The position numbers and the translations under genes were made by a program. Shown here piece after piece: positions 1 through 8,438 of a stretch of 64,000 bases of DNA. The notes beneath the pieces were generated by a model. That model ran no database searches and had not been told where the DNA came from. It saw nothing but the letters and a program-made list of their open reading frames with translations. Position 1 is the first letter of the stretch. Each line of letters begins with the position of its first letter. The stretch comes from Terriglobus roseus DSM 18391 (GTDB taxonomy: Bacteria > Acidobacteriota > Terriglobia > Terriglobales > Acidobacteriaceae): NCBI RefSeq assembly GCF_000265425.1, contig NC_018014.1, forward strand, positions 3,162,001 through 3,226,000. Direction: 5' to 3'.

Positions 1-1171
1 GGCGCAGAATGAGGATAGGCCGCACGTTGCGGATATCCAGCAGTGGCGGCATGGTGAACAGCAGCGTGGTCAGCAATCCGGTGGCAAGTCCCGCAAAGAT
101 CGCCGATGCCGCAATGTGCAGCTCCGGCGTAACGCCCAGCAACTTCGCCAGCAGCAGCGGCAGCACCAGTTGCACGCCAACACCAAGCACCACGCCAACG
201 ACACCACCCAGCAGACCAAGCAGCAGCGTCTGCAGCAGGTAGATGCGCAGAATGTGCGATGACCGAGCGCCCAACGACTTCATGATGGCGATGGAATCCA
301 TGCGCTGTAACAGGTGTGTGCGCATCGCCATGGCGACACCCACAGCTCCCAGCACAAGCGCTACCAGCGATACCAAGGACAGCACGCCCGTCGCACGATC
401 AAGCGCCATGGTGATGGCAGGATTCGTCTCGCGATAGTCCGTCACCTGCGACTCCGGCAGGATCGTCTCAAGCTGCGCCTTCAGCCGCACCACATCGCGG
501 TCGTTCTTCACCGGCAGCTTGAAGAGGTAACGCTGCCCGGCACGCGAACCCGGCGCCAGCAGGTGTGTACTCTCCAACTGGTCCTGCGTCAGTAGGATGC
601 GCGGCCCCGCAGCGAACGATCCGGAGAGACGATCCGGCTCGCTCAACACGATCGACGAGATGCGCAGCTTCGCATCGCCAAGCTGGATGCGGTCACCCGT
701 ATGCAGCTTCAGGCGAATCAGCAGGTCTTCACCGACCGCAACGTTGTCTCCTCCGACGGCCTGCGTCAGCGGCATAGATGGCTTCAGATCGACCACGCCA
801 TAAAACGGATAAGCCGAGGTGTCGATCGCCTTGAGCGCAACCAGCAGCGGATCAAGCGAGTTGGCCGCAGTCGCCATGCCGGCCATTTCTGTAATAGGCG
901 TCATGCGGACGCCGCCGGTCTTCAGGGCATCCAGCTTCGCAATCTGCGAGGCGTCCGGCTGTTGAAACATGCGTGCCGAAAGGTCACCGGCAAGGATAGA
1001 GCGAGCACGCACCAGCAGTGTCTGCCGAAATGCCGATGAGAATCCTCGCACGCCCGTCAGGGCCGCAACCCCAATCGCAACCGACAGGATGACAAAGAAG
1101 AACTTTCCGCGTGACGATCGCAGCTCGCGCGAAGCGATGCGGGCTGCCGTAGTCCATGAGAGCGCGGCCAC
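1..1171 (-). CDS. ybbP: FtsX-like ABC transporter permease, YbbP type (3' end outside the window)
   Basis: Membrane subunit of an ABC transporter of the FtsX/MacB/LolCE class. A GTG at 1171 opens three bases after the stop of the ATPase gene, so both are read from one message. The start VAALSWTTAARIASREL leads into a hydrophobic helix (about residues 24-41, FFFVILSVAIGVAALTG), then a long presumably periplasmic stretch. The frame stays open to base 1, where the text (LDIRNVRPILILR) is still permease-like, so about 390 residues are visible and the C-terminus is missing. The order tesA / ybbA / ybbP, with tesA divergent, matches E. coli, where the transporter is thought to act on membrane lipids or hydrophobic molecules. 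The substrate here is unknown. Confidence 0.85.
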   Translation of the reverse strand, partial: MAALSWTTAARIASRELRSSRGKFFFVILSVAIGVAALTGVRGFSSAFRQTLLVRARSILAGDLSARMFQQPDASQIAKLDALKTGGVRMTPITEMAGMATAANSLDPLLVALKAIDTSAYPFYGVVDLKPSMPLTQAVGGDNVAVGEDLLIRLKLHTGDRIQLGDAKLRISSIVLSEPDRLSGSFAAGPRILLTQDQLESTHLLAPGSRAGQRYLFKLPVKNDRDVVRLKAQLETILPESQVTDYRETNPAITMALDRATGVLSLVSLVALVLGAVGVAMAMRTHLLQRMDSIAIMKSLGARSSHILRIYLLQTLLLGLLGGVVGVVLGVGVQLVLPLLLAKLLGVTPELHIAASAIFAGLATGLLTTLLFTMPPLLDIRNVRPILILR

Positions 1172-1174
1172 CGC

Positions 1175-2011
1175 CTACACCTGCTCCGGTGTCTTATAGA
1201 TATCGGAGATCACTTCGCCATCGCGGACGGTTAGCACCCGTGTCGCGTGCGCGGCAACTGCCGGATCGTGCGTGACCAGCACCAGCGTCGTGCCTTCGCG
1301 GCGGTTCAGGTCCAACAGCAGTTCCATAATGTGCGCGCCATTGTGCGTATCCAGATTGCCGGTAGGTTCGTCGGCCAGCACAATGGGTGGCCGCAGGATG
1401 AATGCTCGTGCCAACGCCACGCGCTGCTGCTCTCCGCCCGAAAGCTGCACGGGGTAGTGGTCGGCCCGTTCCGACAAGCCGACGGCTGCAAGCAGGTCCT
1501 TCGCACGGGCGATGCCCGCTGCCTGCTCCTTCGATGGAGCGTTCAGCTCATGGGGCAAGAGCACGTTCTCAAGCGCCGTCAACGTCGGAATCAATTGGTA
1601 GCTTTGAAAGACAAAGCCAATCAGCTTGCCCCGGACCTCGGCCAGCTTGTCTTCCGGTAGATAGCTGATGGCAGTGCCCTGCAGCGTGACATTGCCCTCG
1701 GTCGGCGTGTCCAGTCCCGCCAACAGGCCCAGCAACGTGCTCTTGCCCGAACCCGACGAGCCGACGATAGCGACAAACTCGCCCGCGCTGACATCAAACG
1801 TAATGCCGCGCAGGATTTCGACGGTGCGTGGGCCATTGCGGATCGACTTGCGAAGGCCCGCCACACGAATACTGGGTGCGGCACTGCTGGCAGTTTGGGT
1901 GTCGGGACTCAGGCTCGAACTCGCTTTCAGGAACTTTGCTACGTTGGACGGATGATGTTGAGAGATTGTTCCGGATTGAGCACGATGATACAGCGCCACC
2001 TTCCGCGGCAC
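1175..2011 (-). CDS. ybbA: ABC transporter ATP-binding protein, YbbA/LolD type
   Basis: ATPase partner of the FtsX-like permease that follows it. It has Walker A (GSSGSGKSTLL), the Q-loop (VFQSYQLIPTLTALENV), the signature LSGGEQQR, Walker B plus catalytic Glu (IVLADEPTGNLD) and the H-loop (VLVTHDPAVA). This is the pattern of the MacB/LolD/FtsE family of about 220-240 residues. The longest frame begins at a GTG at 2011, but the first 45 or so residues are low-complexity and lie over the start of divergent tesA. A shorter start inside this segment (for example the CTG near 1947) is plausible, since conserved sequence begins only at about residue 48 (IRVAGLRKS). Confidence 0.9.
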   Translation of the reverse strand: MPRKVALYHRAQSGTISQHHPSNVAKFLKASSSLSPDTQTASSAAPSIRVAGLRKSIRNGPRTVEILRGITFDVSAGEFVAIVGSSGSGKSTLLGLLAGLDTPTEGNVTLQGTAISYLPEDKLAEVRGKLIGFVFQSYQLIPTLTALENVLLPHELNAPSKEQAAGIARAKDLLAAVGLSERADHYPVQLSGGEQQRVALARAFILRPPIVLADEPTGNLDTHNGAHIMELLLDLNRREGTTLVLVTHDPAVAAHATRVLTVRDGEVISDIYKTPEQV

Positions 2012-2734
2012 AGCCGCTTACTGGCCGCGATGTTGACGGTATGCGCTGTGCTGGCGATCTCAGGTTGCGAAGCCGAACGTCACGAACGCCCCACCGACAG
2101 CACCGACGGAGGCGCCACCCCCTTGGGATCCATGACCTCACACACACCAACCGTCACACCGAATGCTCCGACGGCGACAGACAGCCGCCCCGTCATTGCC
2201 GCCTTTGGCGATAGTCTGACGGCTGGCTACGGCGTGGATATGGAAAGCAGCTACCCCGCTGACCTGCAACGCGACCTGGACAAAGCCGGTTACCGCTACC
2301 GCGTCGTGAACATGGGTATCAGCGGCGACACCACGAAGGATGGCCTCGCGCGCGTGGAGCGGGTGCTGGCACTGAAACCTGCTATCGTCGTCGTCGAATT
2401 CGGCGGAAACGACGGGCTGCGTGGCGTACCGGTGGCGAGTTCGCGTACCAACCTGGACAGCATCGTCAATAAGCTACAGAGCAGCGGCACGCAGGTAGCC
2501 ATGGCCGGTATCACGCTGCCGCCGCAGTACAGTCAGCCCTACATCAAGTCCTTCAACGAGACCTATACGCTGCTCGCAAAGAAGTACCATGTGCCACTGC
2601 TGCCCTTTGTCCTGCAGGACGTCTATGGTGTCCCAGGGAGTATCCAGCAAGACGGCATCCACCCCACAGCGCAGGGCTGCAAGCAGGTATCGAAGAACAT
2701 CTTTGGACTGATCAAACCGCTGTTGAAGAAGTGA
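1985..2734 (+). CDS. tesA: Arylesterase/lysophospholipase-type SGNH hydrolase (TesA-like lipoprotein)
   Basis: SGNH-family esterase related to acyl-CoA thioesterase I / lysophospholipase L1. Block I carries the nucleophile in AAFGDSLTAGYGVD, block III is GGNDGLRG and block V holds the Asp-His pair in DGIHPTAQG. The ATG at 1985 is chosen because it gives a clean signal peptide ending in a lipobox (AVLAISGC). The product is therefore predicted to be a lipid-anchored envelope protein, followed by a Thr/Pro-rich linker. E. coli TesA has an ordinary cleavable signal instead. It is divergent from ybbA-ybbP, the conserved neighbourhood of this enzyme, which suggests that it processes lipids handled by that transporter. 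In-frame alternative starts lie at 1895 and 1952. Confidence 0.88.
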   Translation: MIQRHLPRHSRLLAAMLTVCAVLAISGCEAERHERPTDSTDGGATPLGSMTSHTPTVTPNAPTATDSRPVIAAFGDSLTAGYGVDMESSYPADLQRDLDKAGYRYRVVNMGISGDTTKDGLARVERVLALKPAIVVVEFGGNDGLRGVPVASSRTNLDSIVNKLQSSGTQVAMAGITLPPQYSQPYIKSFNETYTLLAKKYHVPLLPFVLQDVYGVPGSIQQDGIHPTAQGCKQVSKNIFGLIKPLLKK

Positions 2735-2743
2735 GCTACTTCC

Positions 2744-3619
2744 CTAGGCCAGGTTCACAAACGGCTGAATGAGCGTGCCGGCCACACGGCGGCCGATACC
2801 CAACAGTTCGTTGCGGTCCTTGAAGATGCGAATCAGCGGCGCGTCGGAGAACTCCGGCAGGTTGACGGCCATCCCGTTGCGTAGCTTGTTCTGCGAACCT
2901 TCATCGGCCGTCACCGACGGCATCTCTGGCAGCACCGTACGAGCATGCGGCAACAGTGCCTCGATGGTGCCGGCGTTGGCTGCGTCGATCAGTTGCTCGC
3001 GTGTGATCGCATCGGCCAACGTAAACGGTCCGGCCTGCACGCGGCGTAGCGCGCTCAGGTGCGCGCCGCATCCAGCTAACTGACCAAGCTCATGCGCGAC
3101 GGATCGCACGTAACCGCCCGCCGAGACGTGCATCGTAAACGATGCCCTATCGCCCTCGAGCGATGTCAGCTCAAAGCCGTGGATCGTAATGCGCGCGGGC
3201 TTTACAGGCACTTCCTTGCCCTGCCTAGCGAGCTTGTGCGCAGGCACGCCACCGATCTTCTTCGCAGAGAAAACGGGCGGTACCTGATCGATCGTGCCGT
3301 GGAAGCCGGCGCTCAGTTCGCGCAATCTTTCCAGATTGCAATCCAGTGATTGCGGATCGCCTGCAGGTACTCCCTCCGCGTCGTAGGTGTCGGTAGCGAA
3401 GCCGAATCGGATTGTGCCGGTGTATTGCTTCTCAGCAGCACCGAAGAACTGCGCTAGCCGAGTCCACTTGCCCAGCATCAGCGGCAACACGCCCGTTGCC
3501 ATCGGATCAAGGGTGCCAAGGTGGCCGACAGACTTTTCGCCTGTGGCGCGACGTACGAGGGAGACAACATCGTGCGAGGTGAGACCGGAGGGCTTATCGA
3601 AGATCAGGAGTCCATTCAT
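2744..3619 (-). CDS. truB: tRNA pseudouridine(55) synthase TruB
   Basis: Converts U55 in the T-loop of tRNA to pseudouridine. The N-terminus NGLLIFDKPSGLTSHDVV and the block GHLGTLDPMATGVLPLMLG, containing the catalytic Asp of GTLDP, are diagnostic. VRSVAHELG in the second half belongs to the same fold. At 291 residues the length is normal. It is the last gene of a reverse-strand run (glycosyltransferase, two PTPS-like genes, folE, truB). A 148-base gap to folE makes separate transcription possible, and the 9-base gap to convergent tesA leaves no room for a separate terminator. Confidence 0.96.
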   Translation of the reverse strand: MNGLLIFDKPSGLTSHDVVSLVRRATGEKSVGHLGTLDPMATGVLPLMLGKWTRLAQFFGAAEKQYTGTIRFGFATDTYDAEGVPAGDPQSLDCNLERLRELSAGFHGTIDQVPPVFSAKKIGGVPAHKLARQGKEVPVKPARITIHGFELTSLEGDRASFTMHVSAGGYVRSVAHELGQLAGCGAHLSALRRVQAGPFTLADAITREQLIDAANAGTIEALLPHARTVLPEMPSVTADEGSQNKLRNGMAVNLPEFSDAPLIRIFKDRNELLGIGRRVAGTLIQPFVNLA

Positions 3620-3767
3620 TGCAGTCTTCGATTAGACCACCGATCGCACCATCTCGTGATGGCTTGCCGTTGCTTGCAGTCGGCTAGGCCCGTCCTGGAG
3701 ACGGCTACGAACAGATTCCGCACTCATGAATACACGCGCGGTAGCGCGTCGAGGACGGTGCGAAGCA

Positions 3768-4391
3768 CTAGAAGCCGCCGGGCCTGCGGATGAGCGACAG
3801 GAATTCGTTGCGTGTCTGTGCGCTCTCGCGGAAGCAGCCAAGCATCGCTGACGTTGACGTCATGCTTCCCTGCTTCTCTACTCCGCGCATCATCATGCAG
3901 AGGTGCTGCGCCTCAAGAATGACGGCCACTCCCATTGGGTGGATAGCTTCGACGACTGCATCGGCGATCTCGCGAGTCATACGTTCCTGCACTTGCAGGC
4001 GCCGTGCGAAGACATCGACCAGACGCGCGACCTTACTAAGGCCGATGACCTTTCCTTTTGGGATATAAGCGATATGCGCTTTGCCGAAGAACGGCAGCAT
4101 GTGGTGCTCGCAGAGCGAGTAGAACTCGATGTCACGGACGATTACCATCTCGTCATAGTCGACGTCGAAGAGCGCGCCGCGCAGGATGTCCGTAGCGCTC
4201 TGCTCGTACCCGTGCGTCAGGAAGGTCATCGCCTTCTCCATACGTTCGGGCGTTTTCAGCAGGCCGTCGCGCTCGGGGTTTTCACCGATGCGCAGCAGCA
4301 ATTCCCTGTAAAGCTCCGCGGTAGTCGCGTCGTTCAGAGTGACTTGCGGTTCTGCAACGGCCGTGTTCGTTTCCAGTCGACTATCTTTCAT
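3768..4391 (-). CDS. folE: GTP cyclohydrolase I
   Basis: Makes 7,8-dihydroneopterin triphosphate from GTP, the entry step to folate, tetrahydropterins and queuosine. The zinc ligands are visible as Cys and His in [18 protein letters not shown] and Cys in [10 protein letters not shown]. The GTP-binding core [19 protein letters not shown] and the C-terminal [13 protein letters not shown] are typical. At 207 residues it fits the type IA enzyme. It lies 23 bases after a pyruvoyl-tetrahydropterin-synthase-like gene, so the operon couples the enzyme with users of its product. Confidence 0.96.
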   Translation of the reverse strand: MKDSRLETNTAVAEPQVTLNDATTAELYRELLLRIGENPERDGLLKTPERMEKAMTFLTHGYEQSATDILRGALFDVDYDEMVIVRDIEFYSLCEHHMLPFFGKAHIAYIPKGKVIGLSKVARLVDVFARRLQVQERMTREIADAVVEAIHPMGVAVILEAQHLCMMMRGVEKQGSMTSTSAMLGCFRESAQTRNEFLSLIRRPGGF

Positions 4392-4414
4392 GGCTTCTTT
4401 CTTCAGACGCGCGG

Positions 4415-4900
4415 CTAGGCGATCGGTTGCAGAGCATGCTGTTCGTGCGGGATCAAGGCATCGATCTGGCCAGGCGCCAGTAGGTCAAAGCTGTTGTTCT
4501 TCGTCTCTTCGATGCGGATCCGATGCAGCCGCAATTGGCACGTGGGATCGAGCAGCGGAACCGCGCGACGGAAGACGCGCTCGACCTCGATGCCGAGGTT
4601 CTCGGTCGACGGCACGAAGTCGCCGTTAAAGACCGGATCCGCGTTCATGTGCTGCGCGTCGAAGCGATCGATGAGTTCCCGCTTCGCGAGTGCATCGAGC
4701 TTAGGCATATCGACAACAAAGCCTGTCTCGGGATCGATGGGTCCTGCCACTGTGACTTCAACGAAGTAGTTGTGACCGTGGCCGTACGGGTTGTTGCACT
4801 TGCCGTAGGTATCCCGGTTTTGCTGATCATTCAGGCTCGGCGCATGCAACCGGTGCGATGCGGAAAGGCGGTAGCGGCGTGTGAAGTGTGCGATTGGCAT
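4415..4900 (-). CDS. 6-pyruvoyl-tetrahydropterin synthase-like protein, copy 1
   Basis: T-fold enzyme acting on dihydroneopterin triphosphate. Zinc ligands are His in SASHRLH and the two His of GHGHNY. The catalytic Cys lies in [10 protein letters not shown], with five residues between Cys and HGH. That spacing is the one of tetrahydrobiopterin-type PTPS; QueD (6-carboxytetrahydropterin synthase) has Cys-x3-HGH. The [10 protein letters not shown] block and STENLG are also family features. Its ATG overlaps the TAA of the upstream paralogue (TAATG), so translation is coupled. Length is 161 residues. A role in queuosine synthesis cannot be excluded from sequence alone. Confidence 0.85.
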   Translation of the reverse strand: MPIAHFTRRYRLSASHRLHAPSLNDQQNRDTYGKCNNPYGHGHNYFVEVTVAGPIDPETGFVVDMPKLDALAKRELIDRFDAQHMNADPVFNGDFVPSTENLGIEVERVFRRAVPLLDPTCQLRLHRIRIEETKNNSFDLLAPGQIDALIPHEQHALQPIA

Positions 4901-5355
4901 TACGCTACCAGCTCCGGGGCTGCTGTGTCCGAGATCCCATCGTTCAAGCCCTCGCCGTAGAAGTCTGCGAAGAGATCGTCCATCTCATAGACGCGCACCC
5001 GCTGCAACTTGGCGTTCGGTATCTTCCCATCGAGCCGGCGCCAGATGGCCACTGCGATGTTCTCGGTCGTGGGCACGACGTTCGCAAACTCCGGCACCTC
5101 GTGGTTTAGGTGGCGATGGTCATAGACGCTGACCACCTCCTGCTCTAGGATGTCCTTCAACAGCTTCAGGTCCACGACGAAGCCGGTGACGGGATCGACC
5201 TCGCCGCCCACCGTAACCTCAAGCGTGTAGTTGTGGCCGTGCCCATTCGTATTGGCGCACTTGCCAAAGACTTCGCGATTCTTCTCTTCGCTCCAAGCGG
5301 GATTGCGATAGAAGTGGGCGGAGGAGAACTCGGCTTTGCGTGTCAGATAAATCAT
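4900..5355 (-). CDS. 6-pyruvoyl-tetrahydropterin synthase-like protein, copy 2
   Basis: Second T-fold pterin enzyme, 151 residues, starting MIYLTRKAEFSSAHFY. Zinc ligands are His in SSAHFY and both His of NGHGHNY. The putative catalytic Cys is in GKCANTNGHGH, again five residues before HGH. DPVTGFVVDLKLLK, DHRHLNHEV and PTTENIAV match the family. The ATG at 5355 is chosen because the reading frame continues far upstream without conserved sequence. It differs enough from copy 1 to suggest distinct roles or a hetero-oligomer, but that is inference. It lies 35 bases after the glycosyltransferase gene and shares one base with the start of copy 1. Confidence 0.86.
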   Translation of the reverse strand: MIYLTRKAEFSSAHFYRNPAWSEEKNREVFGKCANTNGHGHNYTLEVTVGGEVDPVTGFVVDLKLLKDILEQEVVSVYDHRHLNHEVPEFANVVPTTENIAVAIWRRLDGKIPNAKLQRVRVYEMDDLFADFYGEGLNDGISDTAAPELVA

Positions 5356-5390
5356 CGTCTTATTGGATGAGTGTAAGGCGTTAAGAGTCG

Positions 5391-6587
5391 CTAAGTCGTG
5401 TACTCGCGGCCCTTCCACGTGACGGCCTTCGCGATCTTGACCATCTGCCATGAGCGGATCAACAAAGCTGCGAAGAGTGGCAGTGCGATCACCGTGAGGA
5501 TGCGGTCGAGGAAGGGCGCGTGGGAACGGCCGACGCGCGAGAAGTAGCGCAGGAGCACACGCAGCCAGACGATGAAGATGGCCAGCGCCTGCCAGACCAC
5601 AAGGTTCGGCATCAGGAGGGGCAGCAGCGGCAGGCCAAGCAGCAGAACGAAGTTGAGTAGGGCGATGGCCGCCATGATCAGCGGATTGCCGAAGAGCAGT
5701 GCGAGGTTCTTCGTCCAGCCTTCGATCATCTCCGGTGTTGACGCGTACATTCGTGCACTTACCGCTTCCGGTGCGTAGCGCAGTCGGATGGTGTGGCGGC
5801 GCTTCAGCAGCTTGGCGAGTGCGACGTCTTCGAGCACGGAAGATGCTACGGCCATGTGACCGCCCACGTCGAAGTAGGCCTGCCTGCGGACGAGCAGGAA
5901 CTGGCCGTTGGCTGCTGCTATGGGGCTGGATGGGTCGCTTACTTTCTTCGGTGGATAGGTGCTTGCGAGCTCCGAGAAGATCAGCGGCATCAGCGCGCGC
6001 TGCACGAAGTTTGCTACGAGCTGGCGTGGCGAGTAGCTCAGCATCGTTAAATCGTGGCGTTCTGCTTCGACGATGGCGCGGCTGGTGCTGCCTGGTTCGT
6101 GGAGGGTGTCGGCGTCGGTGAAGAGGAGCCATTTCGCTGTGTGAGCCAAAGGCTGTGATGCTCCGAACCAGAGTGCGGCGTTTTTTCCGGTGAATCCGCT
6201 GCCGCTGGATTTCAGCGGAGGTGCCTGTAAAACATGCAATCCGGGGTGGTTTTCTGCGAGTTTCTGCACGATTTGAATCGATTCATCCGCCGAATTATCG
6301 TCGATCACAAAAATGTGCCAGTGCTCCCCCAACTGGAAGCCTGGTTCGGACTGGTCGAGCAGCGATTTGAGGCAGCCTGGGAGGTTGTGCGCCTCGTTCC
6401 GGGCGGGGATCAGGACGGTGAGGGGGTGCGTGGACGGCTCGTCCTCCTCAAGGTGAACGACGGGAGCGGTCCGGCGCAGGGCTGCGGCGGTGGGGCTGCC
6501 GTCAAAACGGAGGTCAAGGTCCGGCGCGGGGGTGACGCGATCGGTGCTCTGGTGCTCGGGTTGGGAACTGCTCGACTCGTCTGGCAT
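5391..6587 (-). CDS. Membrane glycosyltransferase family 2 protein (HpnB/CrtQ-like)
   Basis: GT-A fold glycosyltransferase with C-terminal membrane helices. Conserved features in order are LTVLIPARNEAHNLPGCL, the nucleotide-binding IFVIDDNSADES, the DxD-type LLFTDADTLHEPGS and the acceptor-region EDVALAKLLKRR. Then come four hydrophobic segments (for example LLNFVLLLGLPLLPLLM). The layout resembles enzymes annotated near hopanoid or carotenoid genes, but no such genes are here. The start at 6587 follows a GGAGG close upstream and removes a long unconserved extension. It is the first gene of the pterin/truB run. The acceptor is unknown. Confidence 0.8.
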   Translation of the reverse strand: MPDESSSSQPEHQSTDRVTPAPDLDLRFDGSPTAAALRRTAPVVHLEEDEPSTHPLTVLIPARNEAHNLPGCLKSLLDQSEPGFQLGEHWHIFVIDDNSADESIQIVQKLAENHPGLHVLQAPPLKSSGSGFTGKNAALWFGASQPLAHTAKWLLFTDADTLHEPGSTSRAIVEAERHDLTMLSYSPRQLVANFVQRALMPLIFSELASTYPPKKVSDPSSPIAAANGQFLLVRRQAYFDVGGHMAVASSVLEDVALAKLLKRRHTIRLRYAPEAVSARMYASTPEMIEGWTKNLALLFGNPLIMAAIALLNFVLLLGLPLLPLLMPNLVVWQALAIFIVWLRVLLRYFSRVGRSHAPFLDRILTVIALPLFAALLIRSWQMVKIAKAVTWKGREYTT

Positions 6588-6609
6588 GCGCCTCCGTATT
6601 ATAGGAAGC

Positions 6610-7101
6610 GTGAGAGTTTCTGCGACGCTGCGTTTTGCTTTAGCCGCTGCCCTGTTGTTGACGGGCTGCAATCGTGGCGACCATCCGCAACAGATTGCGG
6701 AGACCGCGCCCGAGTTCACCGTCCAGGACGGACAGCAGACCGTGCGCCTGAGCCAGTTCCGCGGCAAGGTTGTCGTCCTTAACTTCTGGGCTACCTGGTG
6801 CGCGCCGTGCATCGACGAATTGCCCAGCCTGCAGGCCCTGCAGAAGGCGCGGCCGGACATCCAGGTGCTGGCCGTCTCCATCGACGACGATCCAGTTGCC
6901 TACGCGAAGTTCCTGAAGCAGTACGACATGAGCATCCTCAGCATCCGGACGGGCATGGAGGGCGTGAACCTGAAGTACGGATCGGTGCGTCCGCCGGAGA
7001 CCTTCCTGATCGACCGAGGCGGGATGATCCGCCGGAAGTTCATCGGACCGCAGTTGTGGACGAATCCTGAGATTCTTGGGTATCTGCAGAAGATTTCGTA
7101 G
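6610..7101 (+). CDS. TlpA/ResA-type thioredoxin-like lipoprotein
   Basis: Envelope thiol-disulfide oxidoreductase. A short signal peptide ends in a lipobox (AALLLTGC), so it is probably lipid-anchored. The thioredoxin core reads VVVLNFWATWCAPCIDELPSL, with the redox pair Cys-Ala-Pro-Cys, and RPPETFLIDRGG includes the cis-Pro region. The GTG at 6610 is preferred because AGGAA lies just upstream; an in-frame ATG at 6586 would overlap the divergent glycosyltransferase start. Likely roles are cytochrome c maturation or reduction of periplasmic proteins. It ends before a strong bidirectional terminator. Confidence 0.88.
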   Translation: MRVSATLRFALAAALLLTGCNRGDHPQQIAETAPEFTVQDGQQTVRLSQFRGKVVVLNFWATWCAPCIDELPSLQALQKARPDIQVLAVSIDDDPVAYAKFLKQYDMSILSIRTGMEGVNLKYGSVRPPETFLIDRGGMIRRKFIGPQLWTNPEILGYLQKIS

Positions 7102-7128
7102 CACTTCCAACCGGAGCGCTTAAGGACA

Positions 7129-7162
7129 ACGCCCCACCCTTTGCTTGCAAAGGGTGGGGCGT
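7129..7162. terminator. Bidirectional terminator hairpin
   Basis: Two perfect 14-base arms (7129-7142 and 7149-7162, ACGCCCCACCCTTT and its complement) with a 6-base loop sit between the convergent tlpA-like and ThuA genes, only 27 bases past the first stop. A GTTTGGCTT stretch follows on the plus strand. Confidence 0.85.
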
Positions 7163-7176
7163 TTGGCTTCGTCATG

Positions 7177-8250
7177 CTACTTAACGCTTGGACTGTCGTC
7201 TGCCGGCAGGTCGCCGAGGGCGTACTGGATGCCTGCGAGGACGTGTTCCATGATGGGTGTCGTGGCGTAGATGTGTTCGCTGTGGCCGAGGGCCTCATAG
7301 AAGACGCGGCCTTTGCCTTCGTGGCGGATCCAGCTCAGAGCGTAGTCGCCGTCGGTGCGTTTGGTTGCGGCCGTCTCCTTCGCCTTGTCGACGTCGCTCA
7401 TCTTGGCGTAGTCGAGGCTGGTGAGGACGTGCACGCGCTTGCGTGAGAAGGAGTCCTGCACGAAGGTGTAGATCTCGTCATGCACGGTGAACTCCTGGCC
7501 GTGGAACATGGCGGTGATGGGGCTCTTCGGGTCGTCGATCTTCACGGTGATGGGCTGCGGGAAGAGCCAGTGGAACTTGAAGTAGCCGCCGATCATGGTG
7601 TCGAAGTCCTGCCATGTGCCGGTGGGTGCGTCGGTCGATCCGCGGGGCGGTGACGTGTGGTATGAGTCACCCGCTGCGTGAATCCCAGCGAGGCCTTTGC
7701 CGCCGCGGACGAAGTCGAGCAGCGCCTTCTTGCGCGCTTCGGTCGCGGCTGCGTCCTTCGGGTCATCCAGGAAGTTGAGCGTGGTGCTGTCGAGGAAGAT
7801 CAGGTCATAGTTTGCGAGGTTCGCGGCGTTGATATCTGCGGGATCAAAGGTGATGGTGGTGCTGTACGCGCCGGTCGCCTCGCCCATAGCCTTGATGGTC
7901 TCCGCCGCGATCGGGATGGACGAATGGACGAAGCCCGCGGCGTGCGCCAGCAGCAGCACCTTGCGCGGTTTCTTGGGCTTGGCCGGCGCGTGATGCGGGA
8001 TGTTGTCGAGCATCGCGACGTAGTCCTGAAGCTGCGGCTTCTGAAGCTGGACGCCGTCCTTGATGCTCTGCGGACGCGTGTCCGGGCTGGGAACGGTCTT
8101 CTCTTTCAGCTCGGCCGTGGAGCCGGTGTCAGGACGCTGTGCCGGGCGGGTTGCGGGTGGTGCGGCGGGTGCCTGAGCACAGGCTGCGGTGCTGGTGAGT
8201 ACGGTGGCCGAAAGCGCAAGGGCCAGTGGCAGTGCTACACGAAGGATCAT
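7177..8250 (-). CDS. Secreted ThuA domain-containing protein
   Basis: 357 residues with a signal peptide (VALPLALALSATVLTSTAACAQA), a Pro/Thr-rich linker to about residue 85, then a ThuA (class I glutamine-amidotransferase-like) domain. Visible features are KVLLLAHAAGFVHSSIP, LIFLDSTTL, GGKGLAGIHAAGDS, the GGYFKFH block and the C-terminal GRVFYEALGHSEH. The family is often linked to sugar use, but its chemistry is poorly known. No carbohydrate operon surrounds it here. It is followed by a bidirectional terminator. Confidence 0.88.
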   Translation of the reverse strand: MILRVALPLALALSATVLTSTAACAQAPAAPPATRPAQRPDTGSTAELKEKTVPSPDTRPQSIKDGVQLQKPQLQDYVAMLDNIPHHAPAKPKKPRKVLLLAHAAGFVHSSIPIAAETIKAMGEATGAYSTTITFDPADINAANLANYDLIFLDSTTLNFLDDPKDAAATEARKKALLDFVRGGKGLAGIHAAGDSYHTSPPRGSTDAPTGTWQDFDTMIGGYFKFHWLFPQPITVKIDDPKSPITAMFHGQEFTVHDEIYTFVQDSFSRKRVHVLTSLDYAKMSDVDKAKETAATKRTDGDYALSWIRHEGKGRVFYEALGHSEHIYATTPIMEHVLAGIQYALGDLPADDSPSVK

Positions 8251-8343
8251 GTCTTTGGGAACTCCGGCGTGGCATTGAGGCCCGCCGTCACACGGTAATC
8301 GTGCGAGAGCGTGTCGTCAACGCGTTCCTGTCTATGGAGGATC

Positions 8344-8372
8344 CCCATACATCCGCTGCGCGTATGTATGGG
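8344..8372. repeat. Intergenic palindrome
   Basis: Perfect 9-base arms CCCATACAT (8344-8352) and ATGTATGGG (8364-8372) around an 11-base loop lie in the 261-base gap between glgX and the ThuA gene. Read on the minus strand, it begins GGTGCCCATACAT, resembling the GGGTGCCCCATGT-type palindromes near 17.5 and 32.5 kb. Confidence 0.55.
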
Positions 8373-8438
8373 CACCAGCTTCATGCGATGGTGGTTGCGC
8401 GGAAGAATCTTGATTCGCTGCCGTTGGCATCGCGTAGG

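Noticed and set aside
4900..6132. A long minus-strand frame merging the second PTPS with upstream sequence
   Set aside because: Only the last 151 codons are conserved; the upstream part lies over the glycosyltransferase in another frame. The ATG at 5355 is the start.
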